From positions 4,650,001 to 4,714,000 of the forward strand of contig NZ_CP014504.1 of assembly GCF_001590605.1 (NCBI RefSeq): DNA of 64,000 nt. The letters run 5' to 3'. The first letter of the stretch is position 1, and each line of letters opens with the position of its first letter. Below the pieces are notes generated by a model. It saw only the letters and a program-made list of their open reading frames with translations. It did no database searches and was not told where the DNA came from. A program made the position numbers and the translations under genes. This DNA is from Pedobacter cryoconitis. GTDB lineage: Bacteria > Bacteroidota > Bacteroidia > Sphingobacteriales > Sphingobacteriaceae. Positions 1 through 7,348 of this stretch are shown here, in pieces.

Positions 1-299
1 AATTCAAGGTTTCCGGGATTAGAAAAATCAACTGATTGTGTAATTGTTCTATAGCCAATATAACTAATCTGAACAAGGAAACGACCATGTGCAGGTGCAT
101 TTTTGAAGGTAAATTCTCCATTTTGGTTGGTAATTGCCGAAGTACGCAGATCTGGAATAGTAATAGAAGCGCCTGGCAATGGTGTTTTAGTCTGAGCGTC
201 GATAATTTTGCCTTTAAATTCAGCTATATCAGCCGCGAATGTGCTGGTGAAAATAAAAGCTGATAGTAGTACAACTAGAAATAGGTGTATCTTTTTCAT
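1..299 (-). CDS. TonB-dependent receptor, N-terminal part (cut by window edge)
   Basis: Reading leftward from an ATG at 297-299, the frame stays open to base 1, giving 99 residues. Residues 1-22 form a signal peptide (MKKIHLFLVVLLSAF, then TSTFA before ADIAEF). After it comes a carboxypeptidase-regulatory-like beta-sandwich with FKGKIIDAQTKTPLPGASI, then NGEFTF and ISYIGYRT. In Bacteroidota this domain precedes the plug of outer-membrane TonB-dependent receptors. The plug and barrel lie outside the window, so the substrate cannot be read. The small His/Cys-rich membrane gene at 452-796 lies just upstream on the same strand, which hints at a metal or metal-complex substrate (inference). Another secreted protein with this domain remains possible. 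Confidence 0.75.
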   Translation of the reverse strand, partial: MKKIHLFLVVLLSAFIFTSTFAADIAEFKGKIIDAQTKTPLPGASITIPDLRTSAITNQNGEFTFKNAPAHGRFLVQISYIGYRTITQSVDFSNPGNLE

Positions 300-451
300 A
301 TGTCTGTATGGTAATTTTTTTACACGAAGTCCTGAGCTGGCAAGCCCATTCAGGTTTCCTGATCAAATGTGTGTTTGTTTTTTTGGATAAAATTGCCCGA
401 AGCCGTCAGGGTAAAAACCCATCACTGTCCTTGCAATAAATTAGAATTTTC

Positions 452-796
452 TTATACCTGAGCTGTAGGGGGGCCGCGAAGAGAGGTACTGATTAATGCA
501 GTGTAACTCGCACCGATTATAGCATAGTTTTTCACAACAGCTTTACTCTCCAGTTTAGCCCGGTAAGCGACTGTAGTTGTATAATAGTCCTTTTCAAAAT
601 GTGCAGAACAGATCAGACAGTTGTGTCTTTCACTGCCAACATGGAATTTATGCAAACATACTTTACCGTCTTTAGCGCAATAGTCACCCACCTCTTCATG
701 GTGATGAAGAGCGCTCCAGGGCGTAAGTGCAATGGCAAAAACCATGAGCAATAACGTCGCGAAAATGCGGCTGATATGTAAGCGTCTGTTGTTCAA
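452..796 (-). CDS. Small His/Cys-rich membrane-anchored protein upstream of a TonB receptor
   Basis: A 114-residue protein with one N-terminal hydrophobic segment (about residues 10-28, FATLLLMVFAIALTPWSA). The segment is followed by a potential metal-binding stretch: HHHEE near residue 31, Cys at about 39 and 47, and HNCLIC near residue 58. The C terminus ends SLRGPPTAQV. I know similar small proteins beside metal-related TonB receptors in Bacteroidota, but I cannot name a characterised family. The receptor start at 299 follows after 152 bp on the same strand, so co-expression is likely. No enzymatic motif is visible. Metal sensing or handling at the membrane is inference from the His/Cys residues and the neighbour. 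Confidence 0.6.
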   Translation of the reverse strand: MNNRRLHISRIFATLLLMVFAIALTPWSALHHHEEVGDYCAKDGKVCLHKFHVGSERHNCLICSAHFEKDYYTTTVAYRAKLESKAVVKNYAIIGASYTALISTSLRGPPTAQV

Positions 797-976
797 TTAG
801 ACACAAAAGTAATCAAATCTGCACAATTCAGGTAATCTTCACGTAACATTGCTTTGATATGGGCTAAATAAGCGACCTGATATGTCATCAGAATGCTTTT
901 ATTCAGTCACAAGCTACCTCATTAAGCAATTTGGAAAACTATTCTGAGCCCTAAATCGTTAATAAAGAAAAAAGGT

Positions 977-1633
977 ATGGCAACGGCTCAACAAATCAGA
1001 ACTGCTTACATCGATTACGTACTAACGCAGGACGAAAAACCCAAATCAGTTTATAGTTTCGCAAAAAAAATAAAGATTTCAGAAGCTGAGTTTTACGAAT
1101 TCTATAGCTCTTTCGAAAGTATTGAAAAAATGGTTTGGGCAGACCTCACTGTCGATGTAATCAGTACTATTCAGCAACAGGAAGTTTGGGCCCAGTATTC
1201 TTCGAGGGACAGAATGCTGTCTTTTTTCTACAGTTATGTAGAATTACTAAAGCGACATAGAAGCTTTATTGTCTACAGTCTTAAAAGTCACCAGGACAGA
1301 TTTGCTACGCCAAAGGTATTATCAGGCGTAAAGCCTATTTTCGAGAATTTCGCAGAGGAATTAATTAATGAGGGATTGGAATCGGGAGAATTGGCAGACC
1401 GTAAGTTCTTCAGCAAGCGTTATAAAGATGCACTTTGGGTTCAGTTTGCATTCATTCTGAATTTTTGGGTGAATGATGACAGCACTGACTTTGAAAAAAC
1501 GGATGAAGCTATTGAAAAAGGGATCAATGTAACGTTTGATTTATTCCAGCGCTCCCCTATTGATAATCTTTTTGAGTATGGTAAATTCTTATCCAGAAAC
1601 GGAAAGTTTGCAGAAAGCAGGGGTAGAGCATAA
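977..1633 (+). CDS. TetR-like transcriptional regulator
   Basis: A 218-residue protein with the TetR layout. An N-terminal helical DNA-binding domain (about residues 5-55) contains SVYSFAKKIKISEAEFYEFY, where TetR proteins have a helix-turn-helix that normally ends in a YxHF-like motif. The rest is an all-helical ligand or dimerisation domain. The ATG follows an A-rich GAAAAAAGGT stretch. The stop at 1631-1633 is one base before the ABC1-kinase start at 1635, and that gene overlaps the next, so the three genes form one transcription unit. Regulation of its own operon is likely by analogy with the family. The ligand is unknown. The recognition helix is atypical, so the exact subfamily is uncertain. 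Confidence 0.75.
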   Translation: MATAQQIRTAYIDYVLTQDEKPKSVYSFAKKIKISEAEFYEFYSSFESIEKMVWADLTVDVISTIQQQEVWAQYSSRDRMLSFFYSYVELLKRHRSFIVYSLKSHQDRFATPKVLSGVKPIFENFAEELINEGLESGELADRKFFSKRYKDALWVQFAFILNFWVNDDSTDFEKTDEAIEKGINVTFDLFQRSPIDNLFEYGKFLSRNGKFAESRGRA

Positions 1634-1634
1634 C

Positions 1635-2936
1635 ATGGCTGAACAGAACAGTATTCCAGTAACTAAAACAGAGCGCTCTGCTAAATTTGTTAAAACAGGT
1701 TTTCAGATTGGCGGCAATTATATCAAACATTATTCTAAAAAGCTATTTAATCCGCAGTTAGGAAGAGATGAGCTGAATGAGGATAATGCAACGGATATTT
1801 ATAAATCATTGAGTGAGCTGAAAGGAAGTGCTTTGAAAATTGCACAAATGCTCAGTATGGATAAAAATATCCTCCCGAAATCATATGTAGACAAATTCAC
1901 ACAGTCACAATACAATGCACCGCCGCTTTCAGGGCCGCTGATTGTCCGGACATTTACAAAGAATTTTGGTAAACCTCCAGAAGTAATTTATGATAAATTT
2001 AACTTGGTTTCCACCAATGCTGCTTCTATCGGACAGGTGCATGAGGCAGAGCTGAATGGAAAAAAATTAGCTGTTAAGATTCAATATCCGGGAGTTGGGG
2101 ATAGTATTTCTTCAGACCTGAAATTAGTAAAACCTTTTGCTTTTCGTTTATTGGGAATGAGCGAGAAAGAGCTTAATATTTATATCAAAGAGGTAGAGGA
2201 ACGTTTGCTAGAGGAAACGGATTATGAGTTAGAGGTTCGCCGTTCTATCGAGATTACTGAAGCTTGCAAGGATCTGAATAATATAGTCTTCCCTATTTAT
2301 TACCCTGAACTTTCGGGTAAAAGGATAATCACGATGGACTGGATTGAAGGCTTGCATCTCAAAGAGTTTCTTCAGACCAATCCTTCTCAAGAACTCAGAA
2401 ATAAAATCGGGCAGGCTTTATGGGATTTTTATAATTTCCAGCAGCATGAATTGAGGGCTGTACATGCAGATCCCCATCCTGGAAATTTCATGATTACTGC
2501 AGACGAGAAATTAGGAGTGATAGATTTTGGTTGTATTAAAGAATTACCGGATGATTTCTACATTCCTTTCTTTTCATTGATTTCATCTGATGTGATCAAG
2601 GATAAAAATAAAACTATTGAGGCTTTCAGAAAGCTGGAAATGATCCATCCGGATGATGATGCTGCGCAGATTGAGTTTTATTATAAAGCATACCTGGAAA
2701 TGATCCAGCTATTTGCGAAACCTTATACGAGCAAAACTTTTGACTTCAGTCAACCTGAGTTTTTTGCGCAGCTGTACGCTTATGGAGAAAAAATCGCCAA
2801 AATGCCGGAGTTTAAACAGGCCAGGGGGGTGAAACATTTCATTTATGTGAACCGCACAAATTTTGGATTATATACAATTTTACAAGAGTTAAAAGCAGTT
2901 ATTCAAACAGATACGTACAATCCACATATAGCATGA
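1635..2936 (+). CDS. ABC1/AarF/UbiB-family atypical kinase
   Basis: A 433-residue protein of the ABC1 (AarF/UbiB/COQ8) family, atypical kinase-like proteins linked to isoprenoid lipid and quinone metabolism. Visible family marks are the KxGQ-region variant LKIAQMLS (about residue 67), the Ala-rich nucleotide loop NAASIGQVHEA (about 127), the Lys strand LAVKIQYPG, the catalytic HADPHPGNF (about 276) and the metal-binding VIDFGCIKEL (about 294). The open frame extends upstream to 1536 inside the regulator gene, but MAEQNSIP at 1635 is the natural start. Its stop overlaps the next gene in an ATGA. The substrate is unknown; a lipid or quinone role is inference from the family. Confidence 0.88.
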   Translation: MAEQNSIPVTKTERSAKFVKTGFQIGGNYIKHYSKKLFNPQLGRDELNEDNATDIYKSLSELKGSALKIAQMLSMDKNILPKSYVDKFTQSQYNAPPLSGPLIVRTFTKNFGKPPEVIYDKFNLVSTNAASIGQVHEAELNGKKLAVKIQYPGVGDSISSDLKLVKPFAFRLLGMSEKELNIYIKEVEERLLEETDYELEVRRSIEITEACKDLNNIVFPIYYPELSGKRIITMDWIEGLHLKEFLQTNPSQELRNKIGQALWDFYNFQQHELRAVHADPHPGNFMITADEKLGVIDFGCIKELPDDFYIPFFSLISSDVIKDKNKTIEAFRKLEMIHPDDDAAQIEFYYKAYLEMIQLFAKPYTSKTFDFSQPEFFAQLYAYGEKIAKMPEFKQARGVKHFIYVNRTNFGLYTILQELKAVIQTDTYNPHIA

Positions 2937-4390
2937 AAGTCCTGCTGACCGGCGCAAACGGCTATATAGGGACCAGATTATTGCCTGTTTTACTTGAGCA
3001 GGGACATGAGGTGGTTTGTATGGTTCGTGATCCGCGCCGTTTTGCAGAAGAATCTGACTTTGGTGATCAGGTAAAGATCATTACTGCCGATTTATTACAT
3101 CCGGAATCCTTAAGCAATATACCTGAAGACATTGATGCAGCTTATTATCTGGTGCATTCGATGTCTTCGGGAAATCAAAAGTTCGCTGACCTGGAATTTG
3201 AATCGGCAATGCATTTTGTGAAAGCGATACAGCAAACATCTTGCCGCCAGCTGATTTACCTTACGGGGATTGCAAATGATGAGAATCTTTCTGTGCATTT
3301 GACTTCCCGGCTTTCTGTGGAAGATGAACTTAAAAATTCAGGTATTGCCTTTACCATTTTACGTGCCGCGATCATTATCGGGTCGGGAAGTGCTTCTTTT
3401 GAGATTATACGTGATCTTGCGGAAAAATTACCTGTTATGGTTGCGCCTAAATGGGTCAATACCAAGTGTCAGCCGATTGGTATCCGGGATGTGCTGGGTT
3501 ATCTGACCGGGGTATTAATGAATGAAAAAGCTTTCGATCAGATTTTTGACATTGGAGGCCCGGATATACTGACCTATAAGGAAATGATTCTTCAGTATGC
3601 TGCTTCCAGAAATCTGAAACGCTGGATACTCACCGTGCCGGTACTCACGCCAAGATTATCTTCTTTGTGGCTTTATTTAGTAACTGCTGTGCCTTATTCG
3701 TTAGCAAGAAGTTTGGTTGACAGCATGAAAAATGAAGTAATCTGTAAGGATGAACGGATCAAAGAAATTGTGCCGGGTACCTGTTTCACTTATAAAAAGG
3801 CATTGAAGCTTGCTTTTGAAAAGATAGAACAGCATTCAATTGTTTCGAGCTGGAAGGATGCCTTAAATAGAGGTTATCTGAATACTTCCTTTATGGATCA
3901 GGTAAAAGTACCTCAGAATGGTACGCTGGAATATAAAGTTAAAATGTCTTTTAAACGAGACCCTGAAGAGGTTTTTGAAAACATCTGGAGCATTGGAGGT
4001 AGCAGGGGCTGGTATTATGCAGACTGGCTCTGGAATTTAAGAGGTTTCATTGATAAATTATTTGGTGGTGTGGGTACCAGAAGAGGGCGCACCAATACTG
4101 TTTCTATACATGCAGGGGATGTGATTGATTTCTGGCGTGTATTGCTTGCTGATAAGAAAAATGCGAGGTTACTGCTTTATGCGGAGATGAAAGTACCGGG
4201 AGAAGCCTGGCTTGAATTCAAAGTGATCAATTATCGCGGGGAAGCATTTTTATCGCAGATTGCAACTTTCAGACCTTCAGGCTTATGGGGCAGGATTTAT
4301 TGGTATGCCATGTTTCCCTTCCATATCTTTCTTTTTAAAGGAATGGCGAGACAAATTACCACTTATGGTTCAAATACTAAAGTCGTTTAA
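2933..4390 (+). CDS. SDR-family NAD(P)-binding oxidoreductase with C-terminal DUF2867
   Basis: A 485-residue two-part protein. The N-terminal half is an atypical (NmrA-like) short-chain dehydrogenase fold with the nucleotide-binding G7-x2-G10-x2-G13 in LLTGANGYIGTRLL, then YYLVHSM and YLTGI strands. The C-terminal part from about residue 330 matches the DUF2867 layout (RDPEEVFENIWSIGG, RGWYYADWLW). The start codon overlaps the stop of the ABC1-kinase gene (ATGA), which indicates translational coupling. The substrate is unknown. With the kinase and the TetR-like gene it may act on a membrane lipid or isoprenoid (inference). Confidence 0.85.
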   Translation: MKVLLTGANGYIGTRLLPVLLEQGHEVVCMVRDPRRFAEESDFGDQVKIITADLLHPESLSNIPEDIDAAYYLVHSMSSGNQKFADLEFESAMHFVKAIQQTSCRQLIYLTGIANDENLSVHLTSRLSVEDELKNSGIAFTILRAAIIIGSGSASFEIIRDLAEKLPVMVAPKWVNTKCQPIGIRDVLGYLTGVLMNEKAFDQIFDIGGPDILTYKEMILQYAASRNLKRWILTVPVLTPRLSSLWLYLVTAVPYSLARSLVDSMKNEVICKDERIKEIVPGTCFTYKKALKLAFEKIEQHSIVSSWKDALNRGYLNTSFMDQVKVPQNGTLEYKVKMSFKRDPEEVFENIWSIGGSRGWYYADWLWNLRGFIDKLFGGVGTRRGRTNTVSIHAGDVIDFWRVLLADKKNARLLLYAEMKVPGEAWLEFKVINYRGEAFLSQIATFRPSGLWGRIYWYAMFPFHIFLFKGMARQITTYGSNTKVV

Positions 4391-4397
4391 AAGACAA

Positions 4398-4422
4398 AGG
4401 TATAGTCGCCACAACTATACCT
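4398..4422 (+). terminator. Hairpin after the SDR gene, weak terminator candidate
   Basis: AGGTATAGT (4398-4406) and ACTATACCT (4414-4422) form a perfect 9-bp stem just after the SDR stop. No T tract follows, so intrinsic termination is doubtful. The rest of the 206-bp gap up to 4597 holds only another small hairpin (TGTCC at 4569, GGACA at 4580) just before the next start. Confidence 0.25.
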
Positions 4423-4596
4423 CTGCTAACCTATAAACTTGTATATAAGACGTAAATGAGTTGAAAAGGTTTCAAAGCATTTATTTTATTTTTCAACCTT
4501 TCCACATTCTTCCCGGATTAGCCGCGGCCAATAATCATTACCGCCCAGAATTATACTTATATTAGTGTTGTCCAAAATGGGACATTATCTACTATT

Positions 4597-5067
4597 ATGA
4601 AACCTAACGAAAACCTCATTCATCATTTTTACACTTGTTTTAAAAACAAAGATTTTAAGGGTATGCAAGCTTGTTATGCAGATAACGCCACTTTTAGTGA
4701 TGCCATATTTAAAGATCTGGATGCTGCGCAGGTGCGCAGTATGTGGGAAATGCTAATTAAAAGCGGCAAAGATATGCGTGTAGAATACAATCATGTTCAG
4801 ACAGGCGGAGAAACAGGCACTGCTGAATGGGTGGCGCATTACACATTTTCGGCTACCGGCAAAAAAGTGGTCAATAGGGTTAAAGCGTCTTTCGTTTTTG
4901 AAAATGGAAAGATAGTTCAGCATACAGATCATTTCAATTTCTATAAATGGTCAAGCCAGGCTTTAGGTTTACCGGGTATTTTATTGGGATGGACAGATTT
5001 CCTGAGAAATAAGATCAGCAAACGGGCGGCTGAAAACCTCCGTTTATATATAGCTGCTCACAATTAA
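4597..5067 (+). CDS. NTF2-like / SnoaL-like domain protein
   Basis: A 156-residue protein with the NTF2-like cone fold pattern: the N-terminal helix LIHHFYTCFKNKDFKGMQAC, then CYADNATFSD, a central strand set, AEWVAHYTFS, and the late strands KASFVFENGKIVQHTDHFNFY. Family members range from isomerases and hydrolases to binding proteins. No catalytic set can be assigned here. The gene stands alone, 206 bp after the SDR gene and 41 bp before the dienelactone hydrolase gene, so it may share a transcript with the latter. No signal peptide is seen. Confidence in the fold is high, in function low. Confidence 0.8.
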   Translation: MKPNENLIHHFYTCFKNKDFKGMQACYADNATFSDAIFKDLDAAQVRSMWEMLIKSGKDMRVEYNHVQTGGETGTAEWVAHYTFSATGKKVVNRVKASFVFENGKIVQHTDHFNFYKWSSQALGLPGILLGWTDFLRNKISKRAAENLRLYIAAHN

Positions 5068-5108
5068 ACATTATAAGTTCATTTCTTGTTATACTAAAAA
5101 CTAAATAA

Positions 5109-5879
5109 ATGAAACCAATTCTTACCATCGCCATGACACTGATCGTATCTGGTTCCTTTGCACAGCTTAAACCTGTTGCTTATCAGGATGGCCAGCAGCA
5201 ATTAAAGGGGCTCGTGATTTCACCAGCTAAAGCCACACAAAAAAAGGCAGGAGTACTTATTTTGCCAGCCTGGAAAGGGATCGATAACACTGCAAAAGAA
5301 TCGGCCGAAAAATTGGCCGGTCTTGGGTATTACGCATTTGTGGCTGATATTTATGGAGAAGGCCATTATCCGAAAGATGCAAAAGAAGCTGGCCAGCAAT
5401 CAGGTTATTATAAAAAGAATGTTGCTGCTTACCAGCAAAGAATTAAGCTTGCTTTACAGCAGTTAATTAAAGCGGGTGCTGATCCAGCGAGAATCGTTGT
5501 GATTGGTTATTGTTTTGGCGGCACAGGAGCTCTGGAAGCTGCAAGAGCTGACTTTCCTGTTAAAGGCGTAGTTTCTATCCACGGCGGGTTGGCGCAATAT
5601 GCAGGCGAAAGAGCTGTAAACCCTATTCACACCAAGGTATTGGTTTTACATGGTGCGGACGATCCATCGATGACTAATGAACAGGTTTTAGGTTTCCAGC
5701 AGGAAATGAGAACTGCTAAAGCAGACTGGCAAATGATTGAGTATGCGAATGCTGTACATGCGTTTACAGACCGTGAAGCGGGAAATGACAATTCAAAAGG
5801 TGCAGCTTACAATGAGCTGGCCTCGAAAAGATCATGGAAACATATGTTGTTATTTTTTGATGAAATATTAGCCAATTAA
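5109..5879 (+). CDS. Dienelactone hydrolase family protein, exported
   Basis: A 256-residue alpha/beta hydrolase with a signal peptide (residues 1-18, ending GSFAQ). The dienelactone-hydrolase triad is visible: nucleophile Cys135 in GYCFGG, Asp184 or 185 in HGADDPS, and His217 in VHAFTD. The Cys nucleophile, unlike the Ser of most alpha/beta hydrolases, supports this family. The exported location suggests hydrolysis of an ester or lactone in the periplasm; the substrate is not evident. The last 4 bases overlap the end of hisS on the other strand, and no terminator lies between the two genes. Confidence 0.85.
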   Translation: MKPILTIAMTLIVSGSFAQLKPVAYQDGQQQLKGLVISPAKATQKKAGVLILPAWKGIDNTAKESAEKLAGLGYYAFVADIYGEGHYPKDAKEAGQQSGYYKKNVAAYQQRIKLALQQLIKAGADPARIVVIGYCFGGTGALEAARADFPVKGVVSIHGGLAQYAGERAVNPIHTKVLVLHGADDPSMTNEQVLGFQQEMRTAKADWQMIEYANAVHAFTDREAGNDNSKGAAYNELASKRSWKHMLLFFDEILAN

Positions 5880-7276
5880 CTGGCTAATATTTCTGTTTTA
5901 AGTATTTCGATAATAGAAGCAGCAGAGATTTTTTGCTGTTCGCCTGTATGCATATTTTTGAAAGTAAGGATGCCACTTTGCAATTCATCGCTTCCGATCA
6001 GGATTACATAAGGGATCGATTTGGCATCTGCATAACTCATTTGCTTTTTAAGCTTTGCTGAAGATGGATAAAGTTCAGCAGCAATATTTGCATCTCTAAG
6101 TTGTTGTAATATAGGTAAAGCGTAAAGTTCCGATTCCGCATCAAAATTACTGATCAGCACTTTTGTTCCGGCAGCAGCTGATTCAGGGAACAGGTTTAAT
6201 TCTTCTAAAACGTCATAGATCCGGTCAGCTCCGAAAGAGATCCCTACTCCTGTCAGTCCTTTTAATCCAAACATTCCAGTCAGGTCATCGTAACGGCCAC
6301 CTCCGCAAATGCTGCCCATTGCTGCTTCATTGGTTTTTACCTCGAAGATACAGCCGGTATAATAGTTCAGGCCACGGGCGAGTGTAATGTCAAGTTCAAG
6401 GTCTGGTTGTCTTAAGTCACTGTTTTTTAATAGTCCTTGTACATAAGTAAATACCGTTTCAATTTCAGCTATCCCTTTTAATCCAACTTCCGAAGTTGCC
6501 AGCACTTCTTTTAGGCGGTCAAGTTTCTCTGCATTCGTTCCTTCTAACAGGATCACTGGTTTTAAACGTGTAATATCGCCTTCGGTAAAACCTCTTTCCA
6601 GCAGTTCTTTGGTTACCCCTTCAAAACCGATCTTATCCAGTTTATCGATGGCAACTGTCATATCAATAATCAATTCTGGTTTACCGATAATTTCAGCAAT
6701 TCCAGAAAGAATTTTACGGTTATTTAATTTAATGGTAAAGTCAGTCATTCCCAGGTTACAAAGGGCTTCCTGGTAGATTAGTACAAATTCTGCTTCGTTC
6801 AACAGGCTTTCTGAACCTACTACATCTACATCGCATTGGTAGAATTCACGGTAACGGCCTTTCTGAGGTCTGTCAGCTCTCCATACGGGCTGAACCTGGA
6901 AACGTTTGAAAGGAAGTGCAATATCGTTCTGGTGCATCACTACATAGCGTGCAAAGGGTACAGTTAAGTCGTAACGCAATGCTTTCTCACTAATCGAGGA
7001 AATCAGTGCATTAGAGTTTAAGGTGCTTAAATGGTCCGCATTCGCTTTAGAAAGGTAATCTCCTGAGTTCAGGATCTTAAAAATCAATTTATCGCCTTCA
7101 TCACCGTATTTACCAGTCAGGGTAGAAAGGTTTTCCATCGAAGGAGTTTGTATTTCTGCATAACCATATTTCTTAAATACCTTTTTAATGGTATCGAATA
7201 TGTAATTACGTTTCACCATTTCCTGAGGTGAAAAATCACGGGTTCCTTTTGCTAAAGACGGTTTAATGTTTGACAT
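5876..7276 (-). CDS. hisS: Histidine-tRNA ligase
   Basis: A 466-residue class II aminoacyl-tRNA synthetase that charges tRNA-His in the cytosol. Seen are KGTRDFSPQEM at the N terminus, motif 2 (RADRPQKGRYREFYQCD), the histidine-specific GLNYYTGCIFEV, the CGGGRYDDL motif and a C-terminal anticodon-binding domain (KVLISNF, YAVxxG-like region). The frame can be read 10 codons further up to 7306, but MSNIKPSLAKG at 7276 fits the family; the longer version would run into the pdhC terminator. A TACTTTTG box lies only 5 bp upstream of the ATG. The gene converges with the dienelactone hydrolase gene with a 4-bp overlap. Confidence 0.96.
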   Translation of the reverse strand: MSNIKPSLAKGTRDFSPQEMVKRNYIFDTIKKVFKKYGYAEIQTPSMENLSTLTGKYGDEGDKLIFKILNSGDYLSKANADHLSTLNSNALISSISEKALRYDLTVPFARYVVMHQNDIALPFKRFQVQPVWRADRPQKGRYREFYQCDVDVVGSESLLNEAEFVLIYQEALCNLGMTDFTIKLNNRKILSGIAEIIGKPELIIDMTVAIDKLDKIGFEGVTKELLERGFTEGDITRLKPVILLEGTNAEKLDRLKEVLATSEVGLKGIAEIETVFTYVQGLLKNSDLRQPDLELDITLARGLNYYTGCIFEVKTNEAAMGSICGGGRYDDLTGMFGLKGLTGVGISFGADRIYDVLEELNLFPESAAAGTKVLISNFDAESELYALPILQQLRDANIAAELYPSSAKLKKQMSYADAKSIPYVILIGSDELQSGILTFKNMHTGEQQKISAASIIEILKTEILAS

Positions 7277-7281
7277 GGGGG

Positions 7282-7289
7282 CAAAAGTA
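7282..7289 (-). promoter_or_regulatory. Possible -7 element of hisS
   Basis: On the minus strand TACTTTTG matches the Bacteroidota -7 consensus TAnnTTTG and ends five bases before the hisS ATG. There is no good -33 TTG at the expected distance, because that place is taken by the pdhC terminator hairpin. If it is functional, the transcript would be almost leaderless. Confidence 0.3.
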
Positions 7290-7308
7290 CAAAAAGTAGC
7301 ACGCATAA

Positions 7309-7332
7309 AAAAAGCTGCCGGAGCAGCTTTTT
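7309..7332 (-). terminator. Intrinsic terminator of the pdhA-pdhC unit
   Basis: AAAAAGCTGC (7309-7318), loop CGGA and GCAGCTTTTT (7323-7332) make a perfect 10-bp stem with T-rich arms. It lies 17 bp beyond the pdhC stop on the minus strand, and T residues continue after it in that direction. Confidence 0.8.
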
Positions 7333-7348
7333 AAATATTTCAATAGTA

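Noticed and set aside
1536..1634. N-terminal extension of the ABC1-kinase frame
   Set aside because: It overlaps the TetR-like gene in another frame, and the family start is MAEQNSIP at 1635.
4440..4596. Riboswitch or tRNA in the gap before the NTF2-like gene
   Set aside because: Only two short hairpins are seen; no cloverleaf, T-loop or known aptamer core could be recognised.
7277..7306. Ten-codon N-terminal extension of hisS
   Set aside because: It begins inside the pdhC terminator T-run and has no counterpart in the HisRS family.
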